In this document: in pieces, positions 1 through 8,807 of the stretch
How positions within the stretch are numbered: position 1 is the stretch's first letter
Layout: every line of letters begins with the position of its first letter
DNA from: Arenibacter palladensis
Lineage (GTDB): Bacteria; Bacteroidota; Bacteroidia; Flavobacteriales; Flavobacteriaceae
Assembly: GCF_900129275.1 (NCBI RefSeq)
Contig: NZ_FQUX01000003.1
Span: forward strand, 124,001 to 188,000
DNA: 64,000 nucleotides
Direction of reading: 5' to 3'
Made by a program: the position numbers and the translations under genes
The notes under the pieces: generated by a model
The model's input: the letters and a program-made list of their open reading frames with translations, nothing else
Databases searched by the model: none
Told to the model about the DNA's origin: nothing

Positions 1-1
1 C

Positions 2-955
2 GCTGTATTTGTGGATTTGGATAACGATGGCGCATTGGATGTAGTGAGCAGTACCGAAGGGGACAATAAGAGGATTTATTTCAATTGGGCTCCTAATAAT
101 GCCATTGACTACCTCAATGCAGAAAAATGGAAGTCTCAGATACTTCCTGCTTCAGAAAAAGCCATACAATGGATGTACGCTTGGCCAATACAAATTGATG
201 GAAAAAACGGAATCGATTTAGTGGTTGGTGCTAAAAACAAAGATGCAAAAATTGGTTGGTTTCAAGCACCCAAAAATACAAGAAAAATTTCCGATTGGAA
301 GTGGTTTTCAATAAGCCCTGCAACATGGATTATGTCCATTATGTCTAAAGACATGGATGATGACGGTGATATGGATATTGTGGTGTCCGACCGTAAACAG
401 GGGGAGACACAAGGAGTACGATGGCTGGAAAACCCAGGTAAAATTGGAAAACAAAAAAAAGAATGGGTCAATCACTTTATAGGATGCAAAGGCCTGGAAG
501 TCATGTTTATGGACCTGACCGATTTGGATGGAGATGGCCTTGAAGATGTTATCGTAACGGAGGCAACTACCCGTAAAATAGTATTCTTAAAACGACTCGA
601 CAAAACTGGTCAAAATTGGAAGAATTATTCTATTGACATTCCTGAATATATGGGCAAACCAAAATCTGTAGCAGTTGGTGACATCAACATGGATGGAAAA
701 CTTGATTTGGTACATTCATTCGAAAAAGCAGATGAGGAAATTGAAGGGGTGTATTGGTTGTCTTATAATAACGCCCCTACTGATTCTGCATGGCAATGGC
801 ATAAAGTTAGCGGCCCTATAGGTATTAAATACGACCGGGTTGAATTAGTTGATTTAGACGGTGACGGTGACCTGGACGTACTAACGTGTGAAGAAAATTA
901 TGGTGCTGACAGTAAAGGTTTAGGTGTTATTTGGTATGAGAATCCTCATAATTAA
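2..955 (+). CDS. VCBS/FG-GAP repeat protein (C-terminal part, 5' end outside window)
   Basis: The frame is open from the first base with no convincing start, so this is the C-terminal part of a larger gene. Counting from the GTG at 11, calcium-binding-like Asp/Gly loops recur at residues 2-10, 114-122, 171-179, 224-232 and 281-289 (pattern DxDxDGxxD), with a degenerate copy at 63-70. This is the blade signature of FG-GAP/VCBS beta-propellers. Such proteins in Bacteroidota are usually secreted and bind carbohydrate or protein. No catalytic domain or C-terminal sorting domain is visible in the part seen. Its partner genes lie upstream of the window, so its role cannot be narrowed. Confidence 0.85.
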   Translation, partial: AVFVDLDNDGALDVVSSTEGDNKRIYFNWAPNNAIDYLNAEKWKSQILPASEKAIQWMYAWPIQIDGKNGIDLVVGAKNKDAKIGWFQAPKNTRKISDWKWFSISPATWIMSIMSKDMDDDGDMDIVVSDRKQGETQGVRWLENPGKIGKQKKEWVNHFIGCKGLEVMFMDLTDLDGDGLEDVIVTEATTRKIVFLKRLDKTGQNWKNYSIDIPEYMGKPKSVAVGDINMDGKLDLVHSFEKADEEIEGVYWLSYNNAPTDSAWQWHKVSGPIGIKYDRVELVDLDGDGDLDVLTCEENYGADSKGLGVIWYENPHN

Positions 956-1283
956 GCCAATTGGTAGAATCTTAGTTACAAAAAAACAACTTTAACGGTA
1001 GTCAATAGTTAACACAAAATGTCGACCAAAGAAAATTACAGAAATAAAATTGGCACAATTTTGCAACATATGTAGTTCTTATAAAAATTTTTGTTTGGAT
1101 GTTTACCCCATATTGTACCGTCGAACTACAACAGTTGGTAACATTGTATAAAATAATAGCCGGGACAGCAGTATATTCAAGAGTGGTTTCTACTTCAACT
1201 TTTTGGCAACTTGATTTAAAGTGCCACACAGTTGGCTATTAATCATGTACAAACGTTGTGCGACATTTGAAAAACTATTTGAA
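956..1283. other. Non-coding spacer with GTTGGYAAC-type motifs
   Basis: No credible gene on either strand. It contains GTTGGTAAC at 1134-1142, TTTGGCAAC at 1202-1210 and, directly before the cupin gene, AAACGTTGTGCGACATTTG at 1251-1269. The last motif has close relatives before other genes of the region (7842, 12323, 12875, 15529). Confidence 0.6.
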
Positions 1284-1628
1284 ATGAAAAAATCTAAGGA
1301 AAATAGCGAACATTATAATTGGGGAGATAATTGTAGCGGATGGCATTTGGTGAAATCCAAAAGTTTGAGTGTAATAGAGGAAATGATGCCTCCAAAAACT
1401 CAAGAGAAAAAACATTATCATAGTAATTCCCAACAATTCTTCAGAATTTTAAACGGAAGGGCAACTTTCGAAATTGAAAATGAAATAATAGAAGTGGAAA
1501 GTGGAAACGGAATCCACATTCTGCCGAAAACAAAACACCGAATACGGAATGACCAATCAGAAAATTTGGAATTTATCGTGATTTCGGAACCAACAACTCG
1601 TGGAGACAGATATGATCTGGACGAATAA
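1284..1628 (+). CDS. Small single-domain cupin protein
   Basis: A 114-residue protein. I chose the ATG at 1284 rather than 1221 because the upstream 21 codons overlap the recurrent spacer motif at 1251-1269 and do not look like protein, while MKKSKENSEHYNW is a usual cupin N-terminus. Cupin motif 1 is seen as H44-x-H46 with G58, but the usual glutamate is replaced by glutamine (Q50/Q51). Motif 2 shows P81, H85 and N89. The fold and a metal site of reduced ligand set are therefore likely; the substrate is unknown. The gene stands alone, with 293 bp to the next gene. Confidence 0.85.
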   Translation: MKKSKENSEHYNWGDNCSGWHLVKSKSLSVIEEMMPPKTQEKKHYHSNSQQFFRILNGRATFEIENEIIEVESGNGIHILPKTKHRIRNDQSENLEFIVISEPTTRGDRYDLDE

Positions 1629-1921
1629 AAAGGCACAAAACAATGTAAAACGGTTATTACGGCGTCCCTATAGCTATCAGGACCAACCAGTAACCAATGA
1701 CTTGAATTAAAAATTATTGTTGGACAAATAATTTATGAAACTGTTGTCTGCAATTGAAACAGGGAATAAGGGAGTTTTAATAAGGGTCAATAAATTAGAA
1801 ACGAGTATTGCTTCTCAGTAGGTATTACTCGAAAGTGAAAAATAGCGAAAGAACAACACCCTATATAATTAACAAATCTGGGTTGCTTGGTTTACTTGCA
1901 TCTAAAAAATACTAATCGAAA

Positions 1922-2578
1922 ATGAAAACTGGCATAATCACTGGATGTAGTAGAGGAATTGGATTTGCAACAGTCGACCTACTGACCGATAATAATATAA
2001 AAGTTATTGGAACTTCAACTTCGGGAAGTTGCTCCATTTCAAAACCGAACTTTGAATGCTATTCATTAAATCTTGCTGAAAGTAAGTCAATAGAAAAATT
2101 CATTAATATTATTGACAACAGAAAAATTGACTTTCTAATTAATAATGCTGGAATTTTGTTGGAAAAATGGAATGAATCCGCCATAAACCTCGAATATTTA
2201 AGACAAACATTTGATGTGAATTTATTTGGAACAATTGAGTTGACCGAAAAATTGATTCCAAATTTTAATAAAAACGGACAAATAATCAATATTACTTCAG
2301 ATTGGGGATCGTTCAGCGAAAAGAACTTTGATGAATTTCAACCTCACTATAAAATGTCCAAGTCTGCCTTGAATATGTACACAAAACTTCTGGCAAAAAG
2401 ACTTGAAAAACAAAATGTGATTGTTTCGTCTTTGGACCCGGGTTGGACTCAAACGGATATGGGCGGAAGTGATGCTACCAGAGAACCAAAAGAAGTTGCC
2501 AACGACATTATGAACTTACTAAACAAGAGTCCTGAAAGCGGTAACTTTTGGCATCAAGGTAATATTAGAAAATGGTAA
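1922..2578 (+). CDS. Short-chain dehydrogenase/reductase
   Basis: 218 residues with all landmarks of classical SDR enzymes: nucleotide-binding TGCSRGIG at 7-14, NNAG at 74-77, N100, catalytic S126, and Y143-x3-K147, then PG at 173-174. It should be a soluble NAD(P)H-dependent oxidoreductase; the substrate cannot be told. It is slightly shorter than typical (about 245). The gene stands alone between two non-coding spacers. The preceding 293 bp contain only a 28-codon reading frame (1735-1821) that I do not believe. Confidence 0.9.
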   Translation: MKTGIITGCSRGIGFATVDLLTDNNIKVIGTSTSGSCSISKPNFECYSLNLAESKSIEKFINIIDNRKIDFLINNAGILLEKWNESAINLEYLRQTFDVNLFGTIELTEKLIPNFNKNGQIINITSDWGSFSEKNFDEFQPHYKMSKSALNMYTKLLAKRLEKQNVIVSSLDPGWTQTDMGGSDATREPKEVANDIMNLLNKSPESGNFWHQGNIRKW

Positions 2579-2894
2579 ATACGCTACAAAACTATACATA
2601 TCCATAATTTGGTGCATTGTTCACTTCGCTCGGAACAGCAGATTCCACAACCTTATCACTTCGCTCCGGGCAGACTCAGTTAATCCAGCCCGCTAGAATA
2701 ATTTTGTCGGGCCGCTCTGAATAGCTAATGTCTATGCTTATCCTAAAAACATTAACTTATATTCAGTAATTCAAGCTTATGCGAAACCTTACCCGCAAGC
2801 ATCTAAAAGCATAAAATATGTTATTAAAGAGGTAAGCTGAAATTATTTCCTATTTTTAAATTATTAATCATAACAAAACTCAAAAAAAGGCAAA
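2579..2894. other. Non-coding spacer with a short direct repeat
   Basis: No gene seen. The decamer CACTTCGCTC occurs twice (2622-2631 and 2657-2666), each followed by CGG or CGGG, about 35 bp apart. The stretch is locally GC-richer than its surroundings (2622-2716), which suggests inserted or remnant sequence. A T/A-rich tract before 2895 may hold the promoter of the transporter gene. Confidence 0.5.
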
Positions 2895-4661
2895 TTGAAA
2901 AAAATATTACTAATCAGTAGTCTAATTCTTTTGGGGATGTTACTGTTTATGAACCCAACAGTAAAAGAGATTGCTGCAGGAGTAGCAATTTTACTCTTTG
3001 GTATGATTATGTTGGAAGAAGGGTTTCACTCCTTTGTTTCCGGTCCACTACAAGTTCTGCTCAAGAAATCTACCGATAAGCTGTACAAAAGTATAGGCTT
3101 GGGATTTTTAAGTACCGCAATCCTGCAATCCAGTTCATTGATTTCTGTAATTCTCATTTCTTTTATTAGTGCCGGTCTTCTTGAACTTAGGGCTGGAATT
3201 GGGATAATTTTTGGTTCAAACATTGGAACAACAGCAACCACCTGGCTGGTATCTACGCTTGGCCTAAAAATAGATATTGCCGGTCTTGCAATGCCTATGT
3301 TGGCATTCGGGATTGTGTTGGTATTGCAAAAACCAAAAAAACTAAAAGGCATTGGCCAGATCTTGGCCGGTTTAGGATTTTTCTTCATGGGCATCTATTT
3401 CATGAAAAATGGTTTTGATGTCTATAAGGACAATATCAACCTTGCTGACTTTGCCATTCCTGGAGTCTTGGGCTTGCTAGTATATACTTTTATTGGGGTG
3501 TTGATAACCATGATATTGCAATCCAGTAGTGCCACCATGGCCCTGATTCTTACAGCATTGGCAGTTGGTCAGATTACCTATACCAACTCATTGGCACTGT
3601 CTATTGGAGCAAACGTGGGCACTACTATAACCGCTATAATAGGTTCCCTTGGTTCCAATACTTCCGGGAAAAGGCTGGCGGGTGCACACTTTATATTCAA
3701 TATCGTAACTGGATTGATTGCACTGGTATTTATTGGTTATTTGGGACAACTGGTGGATATAATCTCTGAGTGGGTGGGTATAGCCCAATCCAATTACACT
3801 TTTAAACTGTCCGTATTTCATAGCATATTCAATGTCCTTGGAGTCATCATCATGATACCCTTGATCAACCCATTAATCAATATCCTGCACCGGGTATTCA
3901 AGTCTACCGATGAAGAAGACATCATAGAACAACCTCAGTTTTTGGATGAAAATGCATTGGCCTATCCGCAAACTGCCTTGCTTGCTTTGCGTAACGAAAC
4001 CAAACGTTTATTTGAAAAAGCCGCCTTCACTATCATTCCCCATGGTATGAATATTCACCGGACCGATCTTTTTGGAGAAGAAAAAATAAAGGAGGTGGTA
4101 AAAAAATCGAGAAAGGAGATTGAAGTGAACATTGAAGAGTTGTACCTGCGTAAGATAAAGACCATTTACAGCAAAATCATTGAGTTTACCACCTTGGCGC
4201 AATCCCGCTCTTCCGTTTCTCCTGAATTGACCAAACAATTTGCACAAATTAAATTGGCCAGCAGAAACATTGTGGAGGCCATCAAGGCCTTAGAGGAAAT
4301 CAGGAAAAACATGAACGTACATCTTTTCTCTGAAAATATGCATATCCGGCATGAATATGATCTATTGAGGCAGAAAATTTCCAAAATCCTTAGAGAATTA
4401 TATTTATTACAAAAGAGCCCAGAGCCAACCCTGCACCTTAAGAATCTCAAAAAATTAAAATCAAAAGCTGAAAAGAGCGATATCCTGTTGGATGGAACGC
4501 TGGATCAGCTGATCAAGGAAAGTAAAATTCCCAGTTCAGTGGTTAGTTCCTTGGTCAACGACAGCCATATTGTAGCCTTAATTTCAAAAAAGCTGATTGA
4601 AGCTGGTGAATTAATTTATATTAGCCAAGACACCATGGATCTCACAGAAGTTAATCCCTGA
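2895..4661 (+). CDS. Na+/phosphate cotransporter family protein with PhoU-like tail
   Basis: 588 residues. The start is a TTG at 2895 (MKKILLISS); it gives a normal basic-then-hydrophobic N-terminus, and the next ATG is 14 codons in. Two inverted Na/Pi-cotransporter repeats are plain: QSSS at 78-81 with GSNIGTTAT at 107-115, and QSSS at 209-212 with GANVGTTIT at 238-246. Roughly eight to nine membrane segments are followed by a soluble alpha-helical, PhoU-like region (about 350-588). Family members move phosphate with sodium, or export it, across the inner membrane. The gene is unlike its small neighbours in size and may be an older resident. Confidence 0.9.
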   Translation: MKKILLISSLILLGMLLFMNPTVKEIAAGVAILLFGMIMLEEGFHSFVSGPLQVLLKKSTDKLYKSIGLGFLSTAILQSSSLISVILISFISAGLLELRAGIGIIFGSNIGTTATTWLVSTLGLKIDIAGLAMPMLAFGIVLVLQKPKKLKGIGQILAGLGFFFMGIYFMKNGFDVYKDNINLADFAIPGVLGLLVYTFIGVLITMILQSSSATMALILTALAVGQITYTNSLALSIGANVGTTITAIIGSLGSNTSGKRLAGAHFIFNIVTGLIALVFIGYLGQLVDIISEWVGIAQSNYTFKLSVFHSIFNVLGVIIMIPLINPLINILHRVFKSTDEEDIIEQPQFLDENALAYPQTALLALRNETKRLFEKAAFTIIPHGMNIHRTDLFGEEKIKEVVKKSRKEIEVNIEELYLRKIKTIYSKIIEFTTLAQSRSSVSPELTKQFAQIKLASRNIVEAIKALEEIRKNMNVHLFSENMHIRHEYDLLRQKISKILRELYLLQKSPEPTLHLKNLKKLKSKAEKSDILLDGTLDQLIKESKIPSSVVSSLVNDSHIVALISKKLIEAGELIYISQDTMDLTEVNP

Positions 4662-4846
4662 TATTAATAATTAAGGCCTAATTGGAATCATTGGAAATGG
4701 GTCAACCGGGAACATTCCGTATATTGTTTATACCAGCACGCCATTTACGCTCAGTTTGTAGGTAATTAAAATGATACTTTGAAGTTGGTCAGGATATATA
4801 TTAAAACATTGTAAGCTAAGAACAGAGGTATAATTAAAATAATTAA

Positions 4847-5497
4847 ATGAAAAAATTAAAAGAACTTACTGATGCAAAAATTGCAGCTGGACGACAAGCC
4901 AATCCTGAGTTCATGAAAGGTGTTGATGATATCATTAAACAAGAAAAAGCCTTTGAAAAAGGGAAAAATGCCATTAAAATTGGACAGAAAGCTCCTAGCT
5001 TTGAGCTCCCTGATCCTGAAGGAAAATCAATATCATTAAATTCTTTATTGGAGAAAGGTCCTGTTGTTATTACATTTTATAGAGGTAATTGGTGTCCTTA
5101 CTGTAATCTGCAGCTCAGGGCCTTGCAAGCTAGACTAGATGATATCTATGCATTAGGTGCCACATTGGTTGCCATTAGTCCACAAGTACCGGATGGATCA
5201 TTGACCAAAGATGAAATTAGTAAGATGGACTTTATTGTCCTGTCCGATCAAGACGCAAAGGTGGCTTTGCAATATGGTGTTGCATGGGAAGTACCTGAGT
5301 TTTTAATGGAACACATGAGAGTAGATCGTAAACTCGATTTGGATAAAATAAATAATGGTAAGGGTAATGTATTGCCAATTCCAGCAACGTTTATATTGGG
5401 ACGGGACGGAGTAGTTACATGGAGCTATGTAAACGTTGATTATAGAACTCGTTCGGAGCCCGACGAAATAATTGAAGCCTTGAAAAATTTATCCTAA
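4847..5497 (+). CDS. Peroxiredoxin-like (AhpC/TSA) family protein
   Basis: 216 residues with a thioredoxin fold. An N-terminal helical extension (1-45) precedes the AhpC/TSA domain, and the active site reads GNWCPYC at residues 80-86 (C83, C86). A CxxC at this place is typical of the peroxiredoxin-like FAD-less thiol reductases of the AhpC/TSA family rather than of 2-Cys AhpC. No signal peptide is seen, so it is cytoplasmic, probably in thiol or peroxide reduction. Single gene, with 185 bp upstream and over 400 bp downstream. Confidence 0.87.
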   Translation: MKKLKELTDAKIAAGRQANPEFMKGVDDIIKQEKAFEKGKNAIKIGQKAPSFELPDPEGKSISLNSLLEKGPVVITFYRGNWCPYCNLQLRALQARLDDIYALGATLVAISPQVPDGSLTKDEISKMDFIVLSDQDAKVALQYGVAWEVPEFLMEHMRVDRKLDLDKINNGKGNVLPIPATFILGRDGVVTWSYVNVDYRTRSEPDEIIEALKNLS

Positions 5498-5911
5498 GAA
5501 CGTATCCATATTTAGCGTTGGCCGTTATTTGTCTACCTTAAAAATAATCCTAATTAAGAGATATATTGCTCGTTATTTTTTTCTGAATTAATACTGTCCA
5601 CTACACGTTGAACGAATTGCTTGCCTAAAAAACCCTTCCTGCCTTTTAGCAGCTTAGGGCTTTATTTACTAAATTTAGTATTAACTTAAATGCCTGTGGA
5701 AGGTAGGAAAACGTTTCATAATCAAATAGAGGCGGTGGTTGGAACCAACTGAATGAGTTGAACAAATCAAAAAGGTCGGAGGAATAATCCATTTCGATTC
5801 CAATGTTGATCTGAAAGAACTCTATGATAAAAATGGAATTGATGTTTGTGTATTTGCCGACCCTTAACGGACACAAATTCAACTTGCTCTTTAATGATAT
5901 AAAATATAGTA
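5498..5911. other. Spacer with repeat element and a decayed reading frame
   Basis: 414 bp with no intact gene. At 5663-5689 lies a copy of the leader element that recurs in this region (TATTTACTAAATTTAGT, then TTAACTTAA), including the perfect 12-bp palindrome ACTAAATTTAGT at 5668-5679. Elsewhere this element sits 60-70 bp before a gene; here it is followed only by the remnant at 5757-5867, as if the gene it served has been lost. Confidence 0.5.
5757..5867 (+). pseudogene. Possible remnant of a protein C-terminus
   Basis: After an in-frame stop at 5754-5756 the frame reads 36 codons ending in DLKELYDKNGIDVCVFADP and a TAA. The residue pattern (alternating hydrophobic strand, KNGI turn, VCVFADP) looks like real protein, perhaps the tail of a small alpha/beta protein, but there is no start codon and too little to name a family. 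I list it as a degraded gene end at low confidence. Confidence 0.3.
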
Positions 5912-6532
5912 ATGAGTAAAATCATCTTTGACAGCGGAATATCCCTTGATGGCTTTTTTGCAGGTGATAATAGAGGGCCAAACAATCCAATGGGCGGCGT
6001 TTCTGGAAAACTACATCAATGGATGTTTAAACAAAAAGCATTTTGGAAACAAATAAAAATGGAGGGCGGTGAAGAATATGGCGAAGATAGTAAGTTGATT
6101 GAAGATGTGTTTGCAAGGACAGGTTCCTATATAATGGGAAAACGAATGTTTGATGAAGGTGAAGTAGTTTGGGCCGAAGATTTATACGAAGCGGATGTTT
6201 ATGTCCTGACACACGAAAAACGGAAGCCTTGGGTTCAGAAGGGTACCACAACTTTTTATTTTATCAATGACGGTATAGAAAGTGCCTTGGAAAAAGCAAG
6301 ATATTCGGCAAATGGAAAAGACATCAGGATACAAGGTGGTGCTAATACTATCCAACAATTTCTAAACGCAGGACTTGTAGATGAGTTTTTTATTCACATT
6401 GCACCTGTATTTTTGGGTAGTGGCATCCGATTGTTTGACGGCATTGACAAAGACAAATACGATATTGAAATTCTAGAGGTTATTCCATCAAACCTGACTA
6501 CACATCTGAGATTTAAAATGACGAAAAAATAA
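5912..6532 (+). CDS. Dihydrofolate reductase family / RibD C-terminal-like reductase
   Basis: 206 residues. It opens with the family's strand-turn IIFDSGISLDGFFAG (4-18) and ends with GGAN at 142-145 and APVFLGSGIRLF at 164-175, the signature of the RibD C-terminal domain (DHFR-like fold, NADPH binding). Stand-alone copies are common in soil and marine bacteria; their substrates are mostly unknown and they need not act in riboflavin synthesis. Single gene with ATG start, no operon partner. Confidence 0.88.
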   Translation: MSKIIFDSGISLDGFFAGDNRGPNNPMGGVSGKLHQWMFKQKAFWKQIKMEGGEEYGEDSKLIEDVFARTGSYIMGKRMFDEGEVVWAEDLYEADVYVLTHEKRKPWVQKGTTTFYFINDGIESALEKARYSANGKDIRIQGGANTIQQFLNAGLVDEFFIHIAPVFLGSGIRLFDGIDKDKYDIEILEVIPSNLTTHLRFKMTKK

Positions 6533-6708
6533 AAAACTACTTAAAACACCCTGAACAGGCTTTTAGTCCCTCGACATGCAGGCGTAGGAAAACTATCTGC
6601 ATACACCTGCTATGGCAACCCTGCACCATCAATTCTGCTTCTGAATTTTTCAAATCCGTTGAGTATTACGGTAAATTACCTACAATCACTACATTTTTAT
6701 TGTTTATC

Positions 6709-6729
6709 AATAAATATTTATTAAATTAG
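6709..6729. promoter_or_regulatory. Palindrome and leader element before the DUF2975/HTH locus
   Basis: AATAAATATTTATT at 6709-6722 is a perfect 14-bp palindrome. It overlaps TATTTATTAAATTAG (6715-6729), which matches the leader element at 7776 in 14 of 15 bases. It lies about 30 bp before the first reading frame of the locus, where a promoter and an operator for the downstream XRE regulator would be expected. Function is inferred. Confidence 0.4.
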
Positions 6730-6759
6730 AATAGTAATATTCATTTATTATAGATCATC

Positions 6760-6945
6760 ATGGAAAAACATAGTTGTCAAAAACTAAAATTGAGCAAAAT
6801 GTTTTCTATTCTTACTATAGCCTTGGGAACCAACTTAATGATCTAAATGATTACGGTTGAAGAAAAACAAAGTGCATTACCAATGATTTTGATACTAATC
6901 GGCATCTTATGGTTTACGATAAGCCTACATCAAACCAAAAAATGA
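6760..6945 (+). pseudogene. Small membrane ORF interrupted by an in-frame stop
   Basis: An ATG at 6760 opens 28 codons that end at TAA 6844-6846. The same frame restarts at once with ATG 6847 and runs 32 more codons to TGA 6943-6945. Joined, the two halves give a roughly 61-residue protein with two hydrophobic stretches (SILTIALGTNLMI and ILILIGILWFTIS), suggesting a small two-helix membrane protein broken by one nonsense codon. It ends 4 bp before the DUF2975 gene, so it is the first cistron of that locus. Stop-restart translation or a sequencing error are alternatives. Confidence 0.5.
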
Positions 6946-6949
6946 TATT

Positions 6950-7429
6950 ATGAAACGAGTTTCCATCGTATTCCTTCAGGCAGTCATTGTGCTTATAGGT
7001 CTTGTGATACTGGTACTTTTAATTTGGCTTCCCTTAATTGAAGGGAGAGCCACAAACTTGGACCTGGTCAACATTTACTCGGACACGTTCATTTTATATG
7101 GGTACACAATATCAATTCCTTTTTTTGTTGCGTTATACAACGCCTTCAAACTACTTGCTTATATAGGGCAGAATAAAGTATTCTCAACAAACGCTGTTAA
7201 GGCTTTGAGGAACATAAAGTATTGTGCAATTATACTAAGTGCATTGGTTGTGATAGCAGGACTTTTCATAAAGTTTACCCATCATAAGGATGACGACCCC
7301 GCAGGCTTTCTTGCCATTTGTATTGTATCTACTTTTGCGTCCATTGTGGTTGCAACTGCTGCGGCAATTTTTGAAAAACTTTTGCAAAATGCCGTAGATA
7401 TGAAATCTGAAAACGACCTAACAATTTAA
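6950..7429 (+). CDS. DUF2975 membrane protein
   Basis: 159 residues with four predicted membrane helices (about 5-27, 45-68, 88-110, 120-146). Spacing and sequence (FSTNAVKALRNIKYCAI between helices 2 and 3) match DUF2975. In many Bacteroidota and Firmicutes a DUF2975 gene is paired with a tiny XRE regulator, as here: the next gene starts 3 bp after its stop. The function of the family is not established; a membrane partner or sensor for the regulator is an inference from the conserved pairing. Confidence 0.85.
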   Translation: MKRVSIVFLQAVIVLIGLVILVLLIWLPLIEGRATNLDLVNIYSDTFILYGYTISIPFFVALYNAFKLLAYIGQNKVFSTNAVKALRNIKYCAIILSALVVIAGLFIKFTHHKDDDPAGFLAICIVSTFASIVVATAAAIFEKLLQNAVDMKSENDLTI

Positions 7430-7432
7430 GCT

Positions 7433-7639
7433 ATGCCTATAATCGTAAACGTGGACGTAATGATGGCAAAGCGAAAAATGTCATTAAATGAACTTTCCGA
7501 AAAGGTAGGCTTAACGCTTTCCAACCTTTCCATCTTAAAGACGGGAAAGGCGAAAGCAATTCGCTTTAGTACCTTGGAGGCTATTTGTAAGGCATTGGAT
7601 TGCCAACCTGGCGACATTTTGGAATATGTAAATGACTAA
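7433..7639 (+). CDS. Small XRE/Cro-type HTH regulator (YozG-like)
   Basis: 68 residues consisting only of a helix-turn-helix domain: SLNELSEKVGLTLSNLSILK forms the two core helices and LEAICKALDCQPGDILEY is the usual C-terminal end of this family. It is translationally close-coupled to DUF2975. Candidate operators are the palindrome at 6709-6722 and nearby AT-rich sequence (inference). A second membrane-protein/HTH pair of the same logic lies at 11432-12104 on the other strand. Confidence 0.9.
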   Translation: MPIIVNVDVMMAKRKMSLNELSEKVGLTLSNLSILKTGKAKAIRFSTLEAICKALDCQPGDILEYVND

Positions 7640-7775
7640 AAAAAAGTAACACCCCCCTACCCTGGGCTATCATTAACCAACCCAACAAATCATCAAAGCG
7701 ATCTGCAAGTTCTCCCCAATTCTAAAAATCCTGCCACCCTATTGGACGTGCAAGACGGATTTTCTAATCTGCTAA

Positions 7776-7800
7776 TATTTACTAAATTAGTTGCTTAAAC
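7776..7800 (+). repeat. Recurrent leader element, copy before the MDR gene
   Basis: The element reads TATTTACTAAATTAG then TTGCTTAAAC. The copy at 22066-22090 has the same length and matches in 21 of 25 bases, and 12254-12275 matches in 18 of 22. It ends 72 bp before the ATG at 7873. TAAATTAG inside it resembles the Bacteroidota -7 box TAnnTTTG, so it may be a shared promoter carried with the gene. Confidence 0.6.
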
Positions 7801-7841
7801 ATCTGTCTGGAGCGGGCAGGCAGAGGCGAATATCATATACC

Positions 7842-7860
7842 AAACCGTTGTGGCTAATTC
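7842..7860 (+). repeat. Start-proximal motif AAACCGTTGTGGCTAATTC
   Basis: It lies 12 bp before the ATG of the MDR gene. Related motifs stand at 1251-1269, 12323-12340, 12875-12893 and 15529-15546, each 6-32 bp before an unrelated start codon. No Shine-Dalgarno function is apparent. Confidence 0.5.
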
Positions 7861-7872
7861 AGAAATAAAAAA

Positions 7873-8793
7873 ATGAAAGCAGTTATCTACACAAAATATG
7901 GCCCCCCAAGCGTTCTAAAATTGGTTGATATTGAAAAACCACAGCCAAAGAACAACGAGATTCTTGTAAAAATATGTGCTACTACTGTCACTTCAGGTGA
8001 TACACGATTACGTAGTTCTAATTTTCCTCCAGTAGCTTGGCTTCTTGTTAGGCTAATGTTCGGTCTTTTTAAACCGAAAAAGGAAATATTGGGGCATGAA
8101 CTGTCCGGAATTGTGGAAGCTGTTGGAAAGGAGGTTACCAAGTACAAAGTTGGCAATGAAGTTATTGCCACTCCTACCATGCTAAGTACCGGCTCCTACA
8201 CCGAATATATATGCATACCGCAAGAAAGAAAAAAAGGAGTACTGGGGTTAAAGCCAAAAAGTCTTGATTTTAAAGAAACAGCGGCCCTACCCGTTGGAGG
8301 GATGACCGCTTTGTTTTTGCTAAACAAAGCCAGGCTCGGTAAAGGACAAGATGTATTAATTTATGGCGCTTCAGGAAGCGTAGGAAGCTACGCCATACAA
8401 ATAGCCAAAGAACAAGGGGCAAAAGTGGTGGCCGTCTGCAGTAGAGCCAATTTCGAAATGGTAACATCACTAGGGGCTGATAATGCTATTGATTACAGGA
8501 AGCAGGATTATTCTTTACTTGAAAAGAAGTTTGATATCGTTTTTGACGCCGTTGGAAAAACGTCAAAATCCAAAGCAAAGAAAGTATTGAAACAAGGAGG
8601 CAGCTTTGTTACTGTAAAGTCGCTCACAAGCCCGAAACAGGAGCACCTGAATAAACTATGTGAACTGGCCGAAGCTGGAAAGTTTAGACCATACATCGAT
8701 AAATGTTTTCCTCTTTCGGAAATTAGGTCCGCTCACGAGTATGTTGATAAGGGACAAAAAAAAGGAAATGTAGTGATTGAACTAGCCCATTAA
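7873..8793 (+). CDS. Zinc-free NAD(P)-dependent alcohol dehydrogenase / quinone reductase (MDR)
   Basis: 306 residues. A GroES-like N-terminal domain with GHELSGIVEAVG at 74-85 is followed by the Rossmann domain with GASGSVG at 165-171. The structural-zinc cysteine lobe of alcohol dehydrogenases is absent, which places it with quinone-oxidoreductase/reticulon-4-interacting-like MDR enzymes. A soluble NADPH-dependent reduction of quinones or enones is likely; the true substrate is unknown. Single gene; a decayed serine hydrolase follows 14 bp after the stop. Confidence 0.9.
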   Translation: MKAVIYTKYGPPSVLKLVDIEKPQPKNNEILVKICATTVTSGDTRLRSSNFPPVAWLLVRLMFGLFKPKKEILGHELSGIVEAVGKEVTKYKVGNEVIATPTMLSTGSYTEYICIPQERKKGVLGLKPKSLDFKETAALPVGGMTALFLLNKARLGKGQDVLIYGASGSVGSYAIQIAKEQGAKVVAVCSRANFEMVTSLGADNAIDYRKQDYSLLEKKFDIVFDAVGKTSKSKAKKVLKQGGSFVTVKSLTSPKQEHLNKLCELAEAGKFRPYIDKCFPLSEIRSAHEYVDKGQKKGNVVIELAH

Positions 8794-8807
8794 AAGCACT
8801 CCATTAA

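Noticed and set aside
1735..1821. 28-codon ORF (MKLLSAIETGNKG...) in the spacer before the first SDR
   Set aside because: Too short, no partner, no recognisable pattern.
7433..7639. HTH genes with membrane partners read as toxin-antitoxin systems
   Set aside because: No toxin-like protein in either locus; DUF2975/XRE pairs are known as regulatory loci of unknown function, so I do not call them TA.
7873..8793. MDR gene as a zinc alcohol dehydrogenase
   Set aside because: The structural-zinc cysteines and the catalytic Cys/His/Cys set are absent.
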